Source: Flavobacterium sp. KMS
GTDB taxonomy: Bacteria; Bacteroidota; Bacteroidia; Flavobacteriales; Flavobacteriaceae
NCBI RefSeq assembly: GCF_000813005.1
Contig: NZ_JSYP01000003.1
Location: 274,091 to 338,090 of the forward strand
Direction: 5' to 3'
Length of the DNA stretch: 64,000 bases
In this document: piece after piece, positions 1 through 9,718 of the stretch
Layout of the letters: every line of letters starts with the position of its first letter
Numbering within the stretch: the stretch's first letter is position 1
Notes under the pieces: model-generated
Database searches by the model: none
What the model saw: only the letters and a program-made list of their open reading frames with translations
What the model was told of the DNA's origin: nothing
Program-made: the position numbers and the translations under genes

Positions 1-315
1 AAAAGTGTCAAACACCTTAGTAATTAAATCGTCAGGACTTTTTTGGGTTTCTGATACTTTCAATTTATTCATCGAAGGAATCGAAAATTTCCTATTAGAT
101 GTATTACTTACATAAAAGCCAGATTTAGGTCTTGATTCTATCAAAGATTTACTTTCTAATTCTAAAAATGCTTGCTTAACAGTATTGATACTTACGTTAT
201 ATAATTTTTGTAGTGCACGAATTGAAGGTAGCTTATCTCCTATTTTTAGCGTTTCAGATAAAATCTGTTCCTGAATAATATGAGCAATTTTTATATATAA
301 GACTTCTTTAGCCAT
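1..315 (-). CDS. GntR/MocR-type transcriptional regulator, N-terminal part (cut by window edge)
   Basis: The minus strand reads an open frame from ATG at 315 to the window edge (105 codons, 3' end missing). It begins MAKEVLYIKIAHIIQEQIL and continues with the GntR winged-helix pattern: GDKLPSIRALQ, then VSINTVKQAFLELES and a wing ending SGFYVSN. The spacing fits the DNA-binding domain of GntR regulators, residues about 5-70. After it comes a linker (SIPSMNKLKVSETQ) of the kind that leads into the aminotransferase-like domain of MocR/PdxR regulators; that second domain lies outside the window, so the MocR assignment is inference. The target is unknown. The next genes inward are a small unknown gene on the same strand and the MACPF gene on the other. 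Confidence 0.8.
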   Translation of the reverse strand, partial: MAKEVLYIKIAHIIQEQILSETLKIGDKLPSIRALQKLYNVSINTVKQAFLELESKSLIESRPKSGFYVSNTSNRKFSIPSMNKLKVSETQKSPDDLITKVFDTF

Positions 316-499
316 TTCTTTAATTATTATCTTAACAAGTTATATAACCTTATTGGCTAATATTTTATTAAAAAGCATTTTAAACCATATAAGTGATTTA
401 AGAAAATATAAGTTTTAAAACACTTCGTTTAAATGAACTTACATAACTTACATGGTTCGCTTTTTTGTGTAAACAAAGCTTAATTATTTGTTCTAAAAA

Positions 500-910
500 C
501 TAGCACTGATCAATCCAGTTTGCTAGTTTATCAATCGCATTTTGTACTGCATTTTCTTTGGTAGCATTATCATTAAATAAAACTTTGAAAGTTTTTTTTG
601 CTTCTAGTTCTAAACCATCTTTTATTTGTGATGCATTATGTTCTTTTTCTTCAAAGCAATAATTAAATTCAGTTTCTCCAGAGCTATTAATTGTTACAAA
701 TCCGTAGCCTAACATTTGGTTTCCGTAATGAGCAACACTTAGCGGAAGTCCAAAATGATTCATATTGTTTTCGTCTATATTTTGTATCAGATTTGGATTG
801 TTTTTAGTCCTTTCTTTTGCACGGTTAGATATATTTAATATGCTACCAAGGTGCGAGATATTTACAGTTCCAAATTCTAGATATTGAGCGTTATTTGTTT
901 GAGTATTCAT
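500..910 (-). CDS. Uncharacterised small protein, 136 aa
   Basis: Complete ORF starting MNTQTNNAQYLEFG and ending KLANWIDQC. I do not recognise the family. It has no signal peptide and no membrane segment, so it is probably cytoplasmic. The middle (MLGYGFVTINSSGETEFNYCF) looks like a short beta-hairpin and the rest is polar and probably helical. It stands alone: about 185 bases separate it from the regulator that starts at 315, and the gene on the other side is on the opposite strand. It could be regulated by, or act with, either neighbour, but nothing in the sequence shows this. Confidence 0.6.
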   Translation of the reverse strand: MNTQTNNAQYLEFGTVNISHLGSILNISNRAKERTKNNPNLIQNIDENNMNHFGLPLSVAHYGNQMLGYGFVTINSSGETEFNYCFEEKEHNASQIKDGLELEAKKTFKVLFNDNATKENAVQNAIDKLANWIDQC

Positions 911-1147
911 AAGGAGGATTTGTTTACTACAAACCTACGTACTAAATAAAAACAGGTACAGATACAGAAAACAATTTATATATGGATACAGATTATAAAT
1001 ATATGCTATTTTATCGGTAAATTATTCAGGTATTTTTACCTATAAAAAAACACTTCCTTTTTATTTACTTTGAGCTAAGCGGCTACTTATAAATTATTGA
1101 TTTATATGTGGCACGCGATTATTTACTAATACCCCAATTATAGTATT

Positions 1148-4100
1148 ATGGCAATTATAAAAAGTAAAATTACACTAGGTACCACAACTAATTTAATCTT
1201 TGGATATAACCCTTCTTGGAATCCTTCGTCTGTAGATAATCAAGGCTTGTTTCTGCAAGATAAAAAAGCTTTGAAAGAGCTAGAAATAGATATAAATCCC
1301 GATAAAAAACTGGAATGGAATTACCCAATAGTTTCTATTCACGAAGATGCAGAAAATCTTTTAAATGCTCTATTTCCATATCAAATTGATAACCCTAATG
1401 ATGGTGCTCCAGATGCTGAAGTCGCTGCGGGAACTATGTTATTGCGTGATCAGGATCGCGATGAAGCATTAAAGAAACTTTCTGAGAATCTAGGTTTAGA
1501 TTTAAAAGCATCAGATACCTCGTATGCTCTTGTTAAGCTAGAACGCTTATCAGCTACGGCTTTTCATCCTATCAATAAATCTGGAACAATATTACATCCT
1601 AATCCGTTATTACCTTCGACAGAATATCAGATTGAGGAAGATTTTCGCAAAAGTTTGATTAAAGTAAGAGCTTCTGATGATGAAAAAGGACAATACAATC
1701 CTGCAGAAACGACTTTAAATCAGGCAAATATTTGCATGAAGCATTTTAACGAATGGGGAACTCATTTTGTATCTGGTGTAAATGTGGGAGATATTATTTT
1801 TCAGGTGTTTGCATACAATAAAGACTCCTTTAAGAAGGTTTCGGCTAGTTTTTCTAAAAATAAATACACAAATGAAGACTCTGTTAATTTTTGCTATTTT
1901 ACAACAAATGCCCTTACAGGAGCTTTTGGTTTTGTAAAGGAATATAGTAAACTCATTAGTTTTGGTAATAGCAAACTCTTAGAAAGCGACATCAAAAAGA
2001 ATCTTTGGCACGATCAAAGATGGTCAGAAACCAATAGTATTTTTGAACCGTTTTTAGATGGAAAAATAAATCTTGCTAATTATAAAGAAAACGCAGTTAC
2101 AAGATTCAAACTTACAACCTTGTCCGTTTTTGCAGAGTATAACCGCCGTTTGGTAATGAAGCGTATCTTAAAAGGGGCGTTAATCCAAAAATTTACGGAT
2201 CGTGTTGTTCCCAACTTCGAAAAATATTTCCCGTATGATATTAAGAATGTTATCCCTGACTCCGAAATTCCGGGATTTCTTAGTACAATTGTAACAAAAG
2301 ACATAAATACGTATAAAGCCAAACTAGCGTTGGATGAAATGCAGTTTATAGCCAGTAATAAGGCGTTAAAATTCATACTTTGTTCGCAATATCTATATTC
2401 AAAAATTGGCACGATAAGCATTCCCGGAAACTATATTAATATACTTACTCAAAGTACTAATATGGAAACTGATAAAGGCGTTGTTGTTTGCAAACTAAGT
2501 AAAGAGGGTTATAAATCATTTAACTTCAATAGTAAAGTTTTTTATGGCGGAATGGTTGTTACAAAAGACGATTTCACGGAGCATTTTACCATAGTAGACG
2601 GGCTAAAATTTATGCATGATACAGCCAAAATACACGGTAGATCTCTTGTATTAATCACAGATGATGTTCGTAAGGAACCTAAAGAAAGTGATGTATTTCC
2701 AGATATGGAAGAAAATTTATCTTTTGCTTATTCTTTTGCCGAATCTATTATGGCAGGTTGTACTGATTTTAACGATACGAATCAAAAAAATGCATTAAAC
2801 TTTGTGGCAGATACGATGGGTTGGATTACCAGCATTCTTCCTCAAGTAAGTAGTAATGCAAGTGTGCTAGATTTGAGAGTACGAGCGATGGATAGTGTCC
2901 GAAATGCTATGAATCCCGAATATGCTGCTTATGTACCACTATTACCGGCTAAAGAATACAAAAAACATATAGAAACTATTATACAATATTCTGACGGTAT
3001 TGCTCTTGAGATACAAAAATATCAGGATATTATTGAGGCAAGAAAGACAAAGGAACTAATTATAGATGTAGGTAAATCGCTGAATGAGAATATAATTGAA
3101 TCGGGTAAATTGCTTACAAAGTTTATTCAGGCAAATGCCGACCAGCAACGTGACCTGAGTTCGTATTACAAAGAAATTATTACCCAAAAAGAAAAAGAAC
3201 TCAAAAGTCTGGAAGCTAAAATTGCTACTTTTCAGAAAAATGTTGACAGTCAAAAATCTGATTTGCAAACTGCTGTAACAAACTATAAGCAGGCTGTAAG
3301 AGATTGGCAAACCCGGCAAGCGATACAATTTGGTCTTGATATGGCGACGACTATTTTTTCCGTAGCTACATCTATTGCTATTCCAGCCAAATCAATCAAA
3401 GCTGTAGAGGAATTAGGACTTAAAGTGCAACAGATGCAGAAATTACTTAATATTCTGAATGCTTCTTATAAAGTATTTACAACGGGGGTTAAAGGTGTTG
3501 AGGAATTGCTAAATGCGGAGAAAGCTCTTAACGAACTAAAAAATGCTTCGTTTGCTATCGAATCGAATCTGGCATGGGATGAAATGAGTGCTAATATGAA
3601 GCTTATAATCGATTCTGGACCGCCTGTACAAGAAAAGAATGATTTGATAAATGCATTTCAAATTCTACTTCTTCGCGGAAAAGCGTTGCTTAGCGCAAAA
3701 GATGCAGCAAACCAACTCGCCAAAGATATTTATAATCAGCAAAGATTAAACGTATTGAGCGAAGCGCAGCAAAAAAGACTCGATGGAATAAAAGACCAAC
3801 TAAAACCGGGTAATATTCCGTCGCTAGAACCGCTTAATCTTGATTTGATTGGTATGACTGCTTCACTTCAATTCTTACGAAATCGTATGTTGAGCATGCT
3901 TTCTAAAACGCTGATTTTACAAGATCAGGCACTTCAATATGAGAATCTTCAAGCGCCCACATTAATGACAGCATTTGATTTGCTGAGTTTTAAAGGTACA
4001 ATTGTTAAGCAAAGCCAGAATACCTTAACTGCTTTGAATTTGCTAAATTCTATTCATCAATCTGTAACTAGTCCGATACGTATTACAGTAGAAGTGCCTG

Positions 4101-6088
4101 TAGGTAAATTAATCAATGGTAATGCTTATATTCTGGATATTGGTCTTGATAATGTAAATTTTAGCGAATACATTAATTGTCGTGTTAAGTCTGTAGTGGC
4201 AAGCGTTGGAACTTCGGTAAAAACAAAAAGTGGTAAATACCTTTTAAAATTAACGTATGAAGGTAATCCGTTTTTTGATCGTGCTCCCAATAGGATTCCG
4301 CGTATGTTTAAAACGCCTTCTCGTGAACGTATCTATGAGTATAAATGTGATACTAACACCCCGAATTTTACAGACGGCGGCGATACATGGTCTAAAGAGG
4401 TTAGCCCGATTACGCCATTCTGTAAGTGGAACATTAGTTTTCCTAAAACAGAAATTAATAAAGGAATAGAGTTAGAAGATGCATTTGTACCCGTAACACT
4501 CGAGTTTGTACTTGAGGCAAGAATAGAGGATTTACCTGGTAGATTATTATCGGGAGTTAAAAAAGGACTTCTTGGTAATGCTCTTACCTCCGCACCTTCT
4601 TTGCAGGATATGCTGGTATTAATGCAAGGAAAAACGGTTACAAATGGTTGGGATGTTGTTTTTAATATGGGGCTTACCAAAATTCAGGAAACTATTAACA
4701 AACAGTATGATGAATTAAAAAAAGATAAATCATACGGAGGAAAAATTAAATTAGAGTATCATTATGATGCCACATCTAAAGTGAAAACCTGGGTAAAGTT
4801 TGAAGCCGAATATGGATATCCTAAACTCTCTTTTCTTCCCAACAATCCATCCAATGTAAAGATGGAATGCATCATCCATTCTGGAAAGATAACGAAAGGA
4901 TCACAATACAAATCAGAACCTATAGAATGGGATGAACCAGAAGTATCTAATCCTGGGGCTCTTATTCAAGCACAGATTCCGCTAAGCGAGGCAAAAGGAA
5001 TTGTAGGATCGGGTACAATTGCAAGCGAGAATGTGTTAAGCGTAATTCTGGACATGTCACAGGGAACTTTTGTTCCCAAAAACATTAATATTGAAGGAAA
5101 TGATGAAAAAGCAAGATTCAATTTGGAACTCATTTCTTATTTTACACAGAATCCTGTAGTTTTTGTTATTAGCTCACTAGATAAAAGTAAGATTGGTAAA
5201 ATTAGCGATATGAAACCTAACCAATTTTTATTTAAAACGCTGATTACACGCAATTCTGCTAATCAAATTTTACAACTTTTCATTATGACTAATGATAGAA
5301 TTGCGGAAAGTAGTCAAACATTTCTTAATGATTTACCCGAACCTATCCCAATGGGATCAGATGTGAGTATGATTGTAAGTAGTAAAGTTTTATTTGAAAG
5401 TGTGTTGCCACAAAGTTTGGATAAATTGGGTTGGCAATTAGAAGGTACCAATCCTAAAGATACTAATAAGTCGAAGGCATGGTCGGGAAAGTTTAATCAA
5501 GGTGCGCTTACTGCAGAAGTAAATTTAAGCGCTCTGGATAGTAGCTATACAAGTCCTAGAGGTGTTGTTGAAATATCCAAGTATGCTGTTGATGGAGGAA
5601 TCATTTCTGAACCAATTTCAGGAATGACTTTAACTCCTAATGGAACAAATATAAAATTAGATTTTAATCAGCAGCGCACGCAACATTTTACAGAATATTG
5701 GAAAACAATTATTTGGTTCCGTACGGAGTCTGGTACTAAAGACCATTCATCTGATTATACCTTAAATATTTCTGCTTCTATGCCTCTTACCATATCGGGT
5801 ACTGGCAGAGAACAAAATATTTCATTTAAAATGACTAATCAGGATGTTAAAATTAGCGGGCATCTTTCGGGTGGTGGCCCTTGTGGTTGTGGGAATGATT
5901 TGCAGGCATTATTCAATATTCAATTGAATGAACAAATTCCGCCAAAATTAACGAAGCAACTCAATGTAAGTTTTAATGATGTTTCTGTATTTGCATTAAA
6001 GAATTTGATTTTCCCGCAAGGAAATTACATTGAATTAAAGGATGTAAATTGCCCAGGAGATTTGCTTATTACGGGTAGTATTATTTAA
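1148..6088 (+). CDS. Giant MACPF (perforin-like) domain protein with helical central region, 1646 aa
   Basis: Residues 202-220 carry the MACPF/CDC signature: EWGTHFVSGVNVGDIIFQ matches the Tyr/Trp-Gly-Thr-His-Phe core (W203-F207) followed by a strand with alternating hydrophobics, as in perforin and complement C9. A central stretch (about 660-720, with YYKEIITQKEKELKSLEAKI) looks like a coiled coil. It is followed by a hydrophobic segment (MATTIFSVATSIAIPAKS, about 735-752) resembling the membrane-inserting part of alpha-helical pore-forming toxins. The last 600 residues look beta-rich, and the C-terminus has a GGGPCGCG patch. There is no Sec signal peptide or lipobox, unlike the 350-500-residue secreted Bacteroides antimicrobial MACPF proteins. 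Pore formation is inference from the motif. Export would need another route (T6SS, lysis, other). It is monocistronic and ends at a strong terminator shared with the convergent B12 operon. Confidence 0.65.
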   Translation: MAIIKSKITLGTTTNLIFGYNPSWNPSSVDNQGLFLQDKKALKELEIDINPDKKLEWNYPIVSIHEDAENLLNALFPYQIDNPNDGAPDAEVAAGTMLLRDQDRDEALKKLSENLGLDLKASDTSYALVKLERLSATAFHPINKSGTILHPNPLLPSTEYQIEEDFRKSLIKVRASDDEKGQYNPAETTLNQANICMKHFNEWGTHFVSGVNVGDIIFQVFAYNKDSFKKVSASFSKNKYTNEDSVNFCYFTTNALTGAFGFVKEYSKLISFGNSKLLESDIKKNLWHDQRWSETNSIFEPFLDGKINLANYKENAVTRFKLTTLSVFAEYNRRLVMKRILKGALIQKFTDRVVPNFEKYFPYDIKNVIPDSEIPGFLSTIVTKDINTYKAKLALDEMQFIASNKALKFILCSQYLYSKIGTISIPGNYINILTQSTNMETDKGVVVCKLSKEGYKSFNFNSKVFYGGMVVTKDDFTEHFTIVDGLKFMHDTAKIHGRSLVLITDDVRKEPKESDVFPDMEENLSFAYSFAESIMAGCTDFNDTNQKNALNFVADTMGWITSILPQVSSNASVLDLRVRAMDSVRNAMNPEYAAYVPLLPAKEYKKHIETIIQYSDGIALEIQKYQDIIEARKTKELIIDVGKSLNENIIESGKLLTKFIQANADQQRDLSSYYKEIITQKEKELKSLEAKIATFQKNVDSQKSDLQTAVTNYKQAVRDWQTRQAIQFGLDMATTIFSVATSIAIPAKSIKAVEELGLKVQQMQKLLNILNASYKVFTTGVKGVEELLNAEKALNELKNASFAIESNLAWDEMSANMKLIIDSGPPVQEKNDLINAFQILLLRGKALLSAKDAANQLAKDIYNQQRLNVLSEAQQKRLDGIKDQLKPGNIPSLEPLNLDLIGMTASLQFLRNRMLSMLSKTLILQDQALQYENLQAPTLMTAFDLLSFKGTIVKQSQNTLTALNLLNSIHQSVTSPIRITVEVPVGKLINGNAYILDIGLDNVNFSEYINCRVKSVVASVGTSVKTKSGKYLLKLTYEGNPFFDRAPNRIPRMFKTPSRERIYEYKCDTNTPNFTDGGDTWSKEVSPITPFCKWNISFPKTEINKGIELEDAFVPVTLEFVLEARIEDLPGRLLSGVKKGLLGNALTSAPSLQDMLVLMQGKTVTNGWDVVFNMGLTKIQETINKQYDELKKDKSYGGKIKLEYHYDATSKVKTWVKFEAEYGYPKLSFLPNNPSNVKMECIIHSGKITKGSQYKSEPIEWDEPEVSNPGALIQAQIPLSEAKGIVGSGTIASENVLSVILDMSQGTFVPKNINIEGNDEKARFNLELISYFTQNPVVFVISSLDKSKIGKISDMKPNQFLFKTLITRNSANQILQLFIMTNDRIAESSQTFLNDLPEPIPMGSDVSMIVSSKVLFESVLPQSLDKLGWQLEGTNPKDTNKSKAWSGKFNQGALTAEVNLSALDSSYTSPRGVVEISKYAVDGGIISEPISGMTLTPNGTNIKLDFNQQRTQHFTEYWKTIIWFRTESGTKDHSSDYTLNISASMPLTISGTGREQNISFKMTNQDVKISGHLSGGGPCGCGNDLQALFNIQLNEQIPPKLTKQLNVSFNDVSVFALKNLIFPQGNYIELKDVNCPGDLLITGSII

Positions 6089-6127
6089 AAACGGGTCATT
6101 TTAAACAGATATAAAAAATTAGATAAT

Positions 6128-6159
6128 AAAAAGAGCCATCTTTTGAATGGCTCTTTTTT
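6128..6159. terminator. Bidirectional intrinsic terminator
   Basis: A 12-bp perfect stem (AAAAAGAGCCAT / ATGGCTCTTTTT) with a 7-base loop, flanked by an A-run and a T-run. It sits between the convergent MACPF gene (ends 6088) and the DUF4465 gene (ends 6179) and would stop transcripts from both sides. Confidence 0.9.
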
Positions 6160-6178
6160 GTATTGCAAACAATTTGTT

Positions 6179-7126
6179 TTAGTCTATACGTTTTACCGAA
6201 AGTTTGTCTAAACAAAAGTATGCTGCAGTATTGATTCCGTAAATAGGATCTGAGTCTGTTGAAGCCATCTGGAAAATAAGATATTTAACATCTCCTAAAC
6301 TAGCTAGTTTAAGAGCCGTTACATCTACCCAGCCTGTTGGCATCACAAGAGAAGTTCCTGTATGATTTGCTAATGTATGTGTAACTGGAGCAGAGATAAC
6401 TCCACTTGCATCAACACCATAAATTAATAATTCGAAATGATCACCAGAAACAAATTTCTTAGCAAAACCATCTCCATTTAAACAACCATAATAAGGCCAT
6501 GGATGCATATTAATTTTCAATCCTTTAACTTGGTATGTTCCTGTATTTCCTATTTTTACCCAATTTGAAAAACCACCTTCAGTAAAAGTAGTTCCTTGTG
6601 GATTTTTAGGATCTAAATAACTAGACCAATAAGCTACAATATAAGGATCTCCTGTTGTTCCCGGAGTTCCTGGCGCAATTGTAGAAGAAGTATTAAAACC
6701 ACTTCCTGCCATAGTTCCCCATTGGTGAGGCACCCAACCATCTGATCCGCCCGGAGCAGCACCAGAACCGTAATCTTTAATGTCATTTACGTTAGATACT
6801 ATAAAACCATCCCAGTAGTTGTATCCCGCAGATGTAGCTGTGTGCGAAAACGTAAATATATCTACATTTAGTTTTGTGTTAGATACATAAGTGTTTTCCC
6901 AATACTTACCACCAGTTGTAGTGATTCCGCTTGCCAGTAAAGAACTCGTTAGATTAAGAGTTGTTGTAGTTCCTATTGCCGGATCAGTAAGGATTCTGCT
7001 TGTAGATGCATTTGCGCTGTTTGCTGTTGCATTTGCACCACCATCAATTAAAACATTGTCTTCGTTGCTACAGGACGAAAGTCCTAAAAGTAAACCAACG
7101 GTCAAAAAATAAATTACTTTCTTCAT
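6179..7126 (-). CDS. DUF4465-family surface lipoprotein of the B12 operon
   Basis: 315 aa with a lipoprotein signal (MKKVIYFLTVGLLLGLSSCS, lipobox LSSC). The mature part has DUF4465 landmarks: YWENTYVSN, GYNYWDGFIVSN, FTEGGFSNWVKIGNTG, a central region about how large the object is (GDHFELLIYGVDASG), and the end DSDPIYGINTAAYFCLDKL. It is the last gene of a cobalamin-riboswitch operon, 79 bases after the third PKD-like gene. I recall that members of this family in gut Bacteroides B12 loci (named BtuH) bind cobalamin at the cell surface. The same role is inferred here from context and not shown by any residue I can point to. Confidence 0.75.
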   Translation of the reverse strand: MKKVIYFLTVGLLLGLSSCSNEDNVLIDGGANATANSANASTSRILTDPAIGTTTTLNLTSSLLASGITTTGGKYWENTYVSNTKLNVDIFTFSHTATSAGYNYWDGFIVSNVNDIKDYGSGAAPGGSDGWVPHQWGTMAGSGFNTSSTIAPGTPGTTGDPYIVAYWSSYLDPKNPQGTTFTEGGFSNWVKIGNTGTYQVKGLKINMHPWPYYGCLNGDGFAKKFVSGDHFELLIYGVDASGVISAPVTHTLANHTGTSLVMPTGWVDVTALKLASLGDVKYLIFQMASTDSDPIYGINTAAYFCLDKLSVKRID

Positions 7127-7205
7127 TATTTATAAAATTAGGGGTTAATAATTCTTCTTTAATGTTTTTGCAATAGCATACTTTTTTAAGAATATGCAGT
7201 TTTAA

Positions 7206-8432
7206 TTATTTGCTTTTTGCAAAATTCAAATCCTCAGCTTCTTTAAAAGAACTTGTTAATAAATCTGAAGCTCCAAGCTCTGTATATGTTGACACATATA
7301 CTTTAACAAAATCGATTCCAGGTAAATGCACTTTTTTTCCGTTACTATCTACAGCCCAACTAATATCTATCGAAGGATCTTTGATACCAGCATAACCCCA
7401 TTCAAAAGTTCCTACATTAAAAGCAGTTCCTTCTCCATCACTTACATCTTTTACTGGTAAGTATAGTTTTGTTCCTTTTAGGGTATAAGAATCTCCTATC
7501 CATTGTGGGTAATAATTTAAACGTCTCCATTTTTTTGTTTTAGTAATAAAGTTGGATGTGTTTTTATTATCTGTCCATTTTAAATATTCTTTATCAAACT
7601 GCCAATCGGCTTTGCCTGTTACAGCTGCTTTGGCAGGATCTGGCTTGAAATAAGTGATTTCGTAATTTTTTGTTGTCGTAGATTTATTATGCTCACTCCC
7701 TCCTATCTCATACCATTCATTATCATCTGCAATACCGTTTTTATTGGCATCATACGCTACATATACACTTACTGGGAAAACTTTTACAGTAGTACTGTTA
7801 GCAACAGTTTGAACAGTAAAATCTCGTTTGCCATAAGAATTAATAACAGTATGATCAAATTTTGTAACAATGTATCCGCCAAAAGTTCCAAGGTTAATAT
7901 CTTCTCCCTGATTAAGACTTGCCTGAAGATTATCTAAAATTTCAGTTTTAGTAGTAAATTCATAATTATCAAGAGCATAACTTGGTGCTGGTAAATAATC
8001 TATAAGCGATAGTGCTTTTGCTGTATAGGTTTTTCCTGTTTCTGAAACTTTAACTTTCGTTGAAGCTTGTTTTACTAATTTGTCTAATGTTACTGTAAAT
8101 TCTACAGCATAATCAGCCGCTTTAGGAGCAATAAATTGTAACGTCTTAGCGTCACCAATAATAGAATCTTTCACAACTCCATCAGTACCAGTTACTTTAA
8201 CAGTCCATTTGTATTTTGCAACAGCTTCACTAGCGTTTTCAATAACAACTTCTGGATTTATAGTTACTACGCTGTATCTGTCAACTGCAAAATTTGGTTC
8301 TAATTTTAATGTAACAGAAGCGTTTTTAACTGGTTCAGGAGTTGTCTCAGGCTTTGAATCATCATCGTTACTACAGCAATAAAAAGCACCAATAGCTACT
8401 AAAATCAAACTATATTTTAAATATTTTTTCAT
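7206..8432 (-). CDS. PKD-like surface lipoprotein, B12 operon paralogue 3
   Basis: 408 aa, signal MKKYLKYSLILVAIGAFYCC (lipobox FYCC, two Cys in a row). It has an N-terminal PKD-like beta-sandwich (residues about 40-130, ASEAVAKYKWTVKVTG), then a domain shared with the next two genes: FGGYIVTKFDHTVINSYGKRDF, VAYDANKNGIADDNEWYEI, a Tyr-Pro-X-Trp site (YYPQWIG) and the end SIDISWAVDSNGKKVHLPGIDFVKVY. The D-x-N-x-N-G-x-x-D segment (DANKNGIADDNEW) has the look of a calcium loop. Proteins of this kind are regular members of BtuB/BtuG loci in Bacteroidota and probably sit on the surface near the receptor. Their ligand is not known to me. Only 4 bases separate it from the upstream paralogue. Confidence 0.75.
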   Translation of the reverse strand: MKKYLKYSLILVAIGAFYCCSNDDDSKPETTPEPVKNASVTLKLEPNFAVDRYSVVTINPEVVIENASEAVAKYKWTVKVTGTDGVVKDSIIGDAKTLQFIAPKAADYAVEFTVTLDKLVKQASTKVKVSETGKTYTAKALSLIDYLPAPSYALDNYEFTTKTEILDNLQASLNQGEDINLGTFGGYIVTKFDHTVINSYGKRDFTVQTVANSTTVKVFPVSVYVAYDANKNGIADDNEWYEIGGSEHNKSTTTKNYEITYFKPDPAKAAVTGKADWQFDKEYLKWTDNKNTSNFITKTKKWRRLNYYPQWIGDSYTLKGTKLYLPVKDVSDGEGTAFNVGTFEWGYAGIKDPSIDISWAVDSNGKKVHLPGIDFVKVYVSTYTELGASDLLTSSFKEAEDLNFAKSK

Positions 8433-8436
8433 TTTC

Positions 8437-9678
8437 TTATTCTTTTACTTTTCTTAAATTATATTTTTTTAATATATGAAGATCTGCTGCTCCTGCGAAT
8501 CTTGTTGCCATTGATGATTGCTGATGACAAAGTCCCATTGGCTCACTAACACAGTTTACAATTTTTATAAAATTTATCCCTGGTAGATTTGCTTTATTTC
8601 CATTATTATCTACAGCCCAGTCTATATCAATATCAGGATTTACAGCATTTACATATCCCCATTCAGGAGCTTCAAAATTCCATAGTGTAGTTTGTCCGGG
8701 ACGTAGTGGTGTAAATTTCACATTTAGTCTGGTTCCTTCATATACAGCAGTATTTTGAGTTGCCCAAGCAGGGTAATATTCTTTTTTTGTCTTAGATCGT
8801 GGTAAATAATACGTTTCAGAATTATTGTTTTCGCAATAAATGTGTTCACGATCTATAAATGGATCATTAGGACCACTTACTACTACAGGCTTTCCTATGG
8901 CAGGTTTATGGTATGTAATCTTGAAGTTTTTGGTTGTATTTTCTTTAGTATGCTGGCTTCCTATTATTTCGTACCATTCATCATCATCTGGTTTTCCATT
9001 ACCATTTTTATCATAGGCTACAAATAGTAATCCTGGAGCTGGGGGATTGCCTTTATCGGTTAAATCTCCTCCATAAACTCTAAAATCTTTTTGTCCTGCA
9101 TTATTAATAACAGTATGATCAAACCCAACAATAATAGATCCTCCAAAACCACCTAAGTCTAATGGATAACCAACACTGGTTTCATTAATCCTGCCTAATG
9201 CTACTCGCATTATATCTTCTTTTGTAAAACCATTTTTAAATAAATCATTGGCAAACATTCCCGGTGCAGGATCAAAATCGTAGATTGCTGTTATATAAGG
9301 ATTGTAATTTTTAGTCTCATTAGTAACATTTACTAGTGTTTTTTTGCTTCCTTTTTTTCCATCTGCGGATACATTTAATGTCAGTTCGTATGCACCTGAG
9401 TATAGTGCTATGAATCTTAAATCTTTAGAATTTCCAACAATAGAATCTGTAGTTTTATTAACTGGATTTTTAGTCATTACCCATTGATATGTTGGGTTTG
9501 TTGCAGTAGCTGAAGCATTTATATTTAAGACACTAAATGTTCCTATATCATGTTTTTCTTGAAGTGTAATTGCTATTGTATTCTTAGCCTCGTCTACTCG
9601 TTTTGAGTCATCATCATTACTACTGCATCCTATAACTAAGAATGCAAGGAATAATAAATGGGTTAATTTTTTTTTCAT
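8437..9678 (-). CDS. PKD-like surface lipoprotein, B12 operon paralogue 2
   Basis: 413 aa, lipoprotein signal MKKKLTHLLFLAFLVIGCSS (lipobox VIGC). It has the same architecture as its neighbours: a PKD-like domain (NPTYQWVMTKNPVNK), then FGGSIIVGFDHTVINNAGQ, the calcium-loop-like VAYDKNGNGKPDDDEWYEII, YYPAWATQN and DIDIDWAVDNNGNKANLPGI. The C-terminus differs from the others by a Cys pair (NCVSEPMGLCHQQS). It is the middle gene of three tandem copies. Divergence between the copies is large, so the duplication is old or the copies have specialised. Confidence 0.75.
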   Translation of the reverse strand: MKKKLTHLLFLAFLVIGCSSNDDDSKRVDEAKNTIAITLQEKHDIGTFSVLNINASATATNPTYQWVMTKNPVNKTTDSIVGNSKDLRFIALYSGAYELTLNVSADGKKGSKKTLVNVTNETKNYNPYITAIYDFDPAPGMFANDLFKNGFTKEDIMRVALGRINETSVGYPLDLGGFGGSIIVGFDHTVINNAGQKDFRVYGGDLTDKGNPPAPGLLFVAYDKNGNGKPDDDEWYEIIGSQHTKENTTKNFKITYHKPAIGKPVVVSGPNDPFIDREHIYCENNNSETYYLPRSKTKKEYYPAWATQNTAVYEGTRLNVKFTPLRPGQTTLWNFEAPEWGYVNAVNPDIDIDWAVDNNGNKANLPGINFIKIVNCVSEPMGLCHQQSSMATRFAGAADLHILKKYNLRKVKE

Positions 9679-9718
9679 GGTTTCTGGTATTATAGTTTAA
9701 TTTAAAATCCTTTTTAAT

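Noticed and set aside
4257..4680. ORFs on both strands inside the MACPF gene
   Set aside because: Overlap a long, continuous, well-composed coding frame and show no protein family features.
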